In this document: in pieces, positions 6,845 to 7,759 of the stretch | Position numbering within the stretch: position 1 is the first letter of the stretch | Layout of the letters: every line of letters starts with the position of its first letter | Source: an uncultured Candidatus Planktophila sp. | GTDB lineage: Bacteria; Actinomycetota; Actinomycetes; Nanopelagicales; Nanopelagicaceae | Reading direction: 5' to 3' | Length of the DNA: 7,759 bases | Assembly: GCA_937927965.1 (NCBI GenBank) | Contig: CALEZA010000084.1 | Location: 1 to 7,759, forward strand | Notes under the pieces: model-generated | The model's input: the letters and a program-made list of their open reading frames with translations, nothing else | Told to the model about the DNA's origin: nothing | The model's database searches: none | Position numbers and translations under genes: made by a program

Positions 6845-7759
6845 ATGAATCTTCAAGAGTTTCGCAACTTCGCAAAAGAAAATAATGTCATCCCTGTCTA
6901 TAGAAAAGTACTTGCAGATGGTGAGACTCCACTTGGAATCTATAAGAAGTTGGCGAAGAACAATCCAGGAACATTTCTCCTCGAATCGGCTGAACACGGC
7001 GGCGTCTGGTCTCGCTACTCCTTTATCGGAGTCAATAGCCAGACAACGCTGACAGAAAAAGATGGTGTCGCCGAATGGCTTGGACGGCCACCTGCTGGAG
7101 TGCCTCGAGATATGGATCCGCTTACTGCGCTCAAACTTTCAGTGGCACACTTAAGGAGCCCTGTCATAGAAGGTTTACCGCCACTTACAGGTGGACTCGT
7201 TGGCTATATGGGGTATGACGCGGTGCGCAGACTTGAGAGCCTGCCAACACTTGCAGTCGATGATCTTCATCTTCCTGAAATAGCTTTTATGCTAACAAGT
7301 GATTTGGCTGTCATGGATCATTCCAATGGGGTTGTGACTTTGATTGCCAACGCAATCAATTGGGATGGAAGTGACGACCGAGTCGATGAGGCTTACGAGG
7401 AATCTCAACTACGCCTAGATCGAATGTATGCAGACTTGCAGAGTTCACTTCCTGGTGATGTTACCGAGATTCCTGTCTTTTCAAAGCCTGAATTCGAAAG
7501 AAATATCACTGCTGAAGATTTTCGCGAAAAAGTCGAAATCGCAAAAGAAGAGATTAGAGCAGGTGAAGCATTTCAGATTGTGATTTCCCAGCGTTTCACC
7601 GCTGAGTGCACAGCTGATGCTTTAGATGTTTATCGAGCTTTGAGATTAAACAATCCAAGTCCATATATGTATCTCTTTAGATTTGAAAGCGGATTTGATG
7701 TTGTGGGATCTAGCCCTGAGGCGCTTGTGAAAGTGACAGGGCGAGAAGTGATGGTTCAC
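6845..7759 (+). CDS. trpE: Anthranilate synthase component I, N-terminal part (3' end outside window)
   Basis: TrpE converts chorismate to anthranilate, the first committed step of tryptophan synthesis, with ammonia from a TrpG amidotransferase not seen here. The frame is open from the ATG at 6845 to the window end, 305 residues of a protein that is usually about 500. Visible are the N-terminal regulatory region with LLES (45-48) and SRYSF (56-60), the GGLVGYMGYDAVRR segment (116-129), and the start of the chorismate-binding domain with FREKVEIAKEEIRAGEAFQIVISQRF (226-251) and NPSPYMYLF (270-278). LLES and NPSPYM line the tryptophan feedback site in characterised TrpE proteins, so feedback inhibition is expected. 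LLES, the NPSPYM form and the his cluster next door favour TrpE over PabB or a salicylate synthase. The start follows the hisI stop by five bases, with at best a weak GAAG ribosome binding site (6833-6836). The final catalytic motifs lie beyond the window. Confidence 0.95.
   Translation, partial: MNLQEFRNFAKENNVIPVYRKVLADGETPLGIYKKLAKNNPGTFLLESAEHGGVWSRYSFIGVNSQTTLTEKDGVAEWLGRPPAGVPRDMDPLTALKLSVAHLRSPVIEGLPPLTGGLVGYMGYDAVRRLESLPTLAVDDLHLPEIAFMLTSDLAVMDHSNGVVTLIANAINWDGSDDRVDEAYEESQLRLDRMYADLQSSLPGDVTEIPVFSKPEFERNITAEDFREKVEIAKEEIRAGEAFQIVISQRFTAECTADALDVYRALRLNNPSPYMYLFRFESGFDVVGSSPEALVKVTGREVMVH

Overview
This window is a stretch of bacterial chromosome, all on the + strand, with almost no non-coding DNA. 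It holds the end of a replication gene, then an unbroken histidine biosynthesis cluster that runs directly into tryptophan biosynthesis. Protein sequences and gene order point to an actinobacterium. The order hisD-hisC-hisB-hisH-hisA/priA-hisF-hisI-trpE is the actinobacterial one, and the HisA protein is of the actinobacterial PriA type. A rough count on a few lines puts G+C in the mid-40s percent, low for that phylum. With the very short gaps, this suggests a streamlined lineage such as the freshwater acI group (Nanopelagicales: Planktophila/Nanopelagicus relatives). The lineage is an inference; the phylum is fairly secure.

Layout. Bases 2-1378 are the C-terminal 458 residues of DNA polymerase III alpha (DnaE), truncated by the window start. 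A 41-base gap follows, containing a probable -10 element (TAGAAT, 1408-1413) placed exactly where a leaderless hisD mRNA would need it. Bases 1420-6839 hold hisD, hisC, hisB, hisH, hisA/priA, hisF and hisI. Their junctions are 4-base overlaps (ATGA or GTGA) or gaps of 4 to 14 bases. trpE starts 5 bases after hisI at 6845 and is cut off by the window end after 305 residues.

How the genes work together. HisI, PriA, HisH+HisF, HisB, HisC and HisD supply the histidine steps from phosphoribosyl-AMP to histidine, except histidinol-phosphate phosphatase. The first two steps (hisG, hisE) and the phosphatase are not in the window. TrpE starts tryptophan synthesis from chorismate. PriA links the two pathways, because this family usually also catalyses the TrpF reaction.

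No mobile element, CRISPR array, RNA gene, broken gene or convincing terminator was seen, and no stretch of 300 bases lacks a gene. This is an ordinary, well-conserved core-metabolism region. The points worth a second look concern regulation (leaderless start, no room for an attenuator) and the dual-function isomerase. I found no new biological system.
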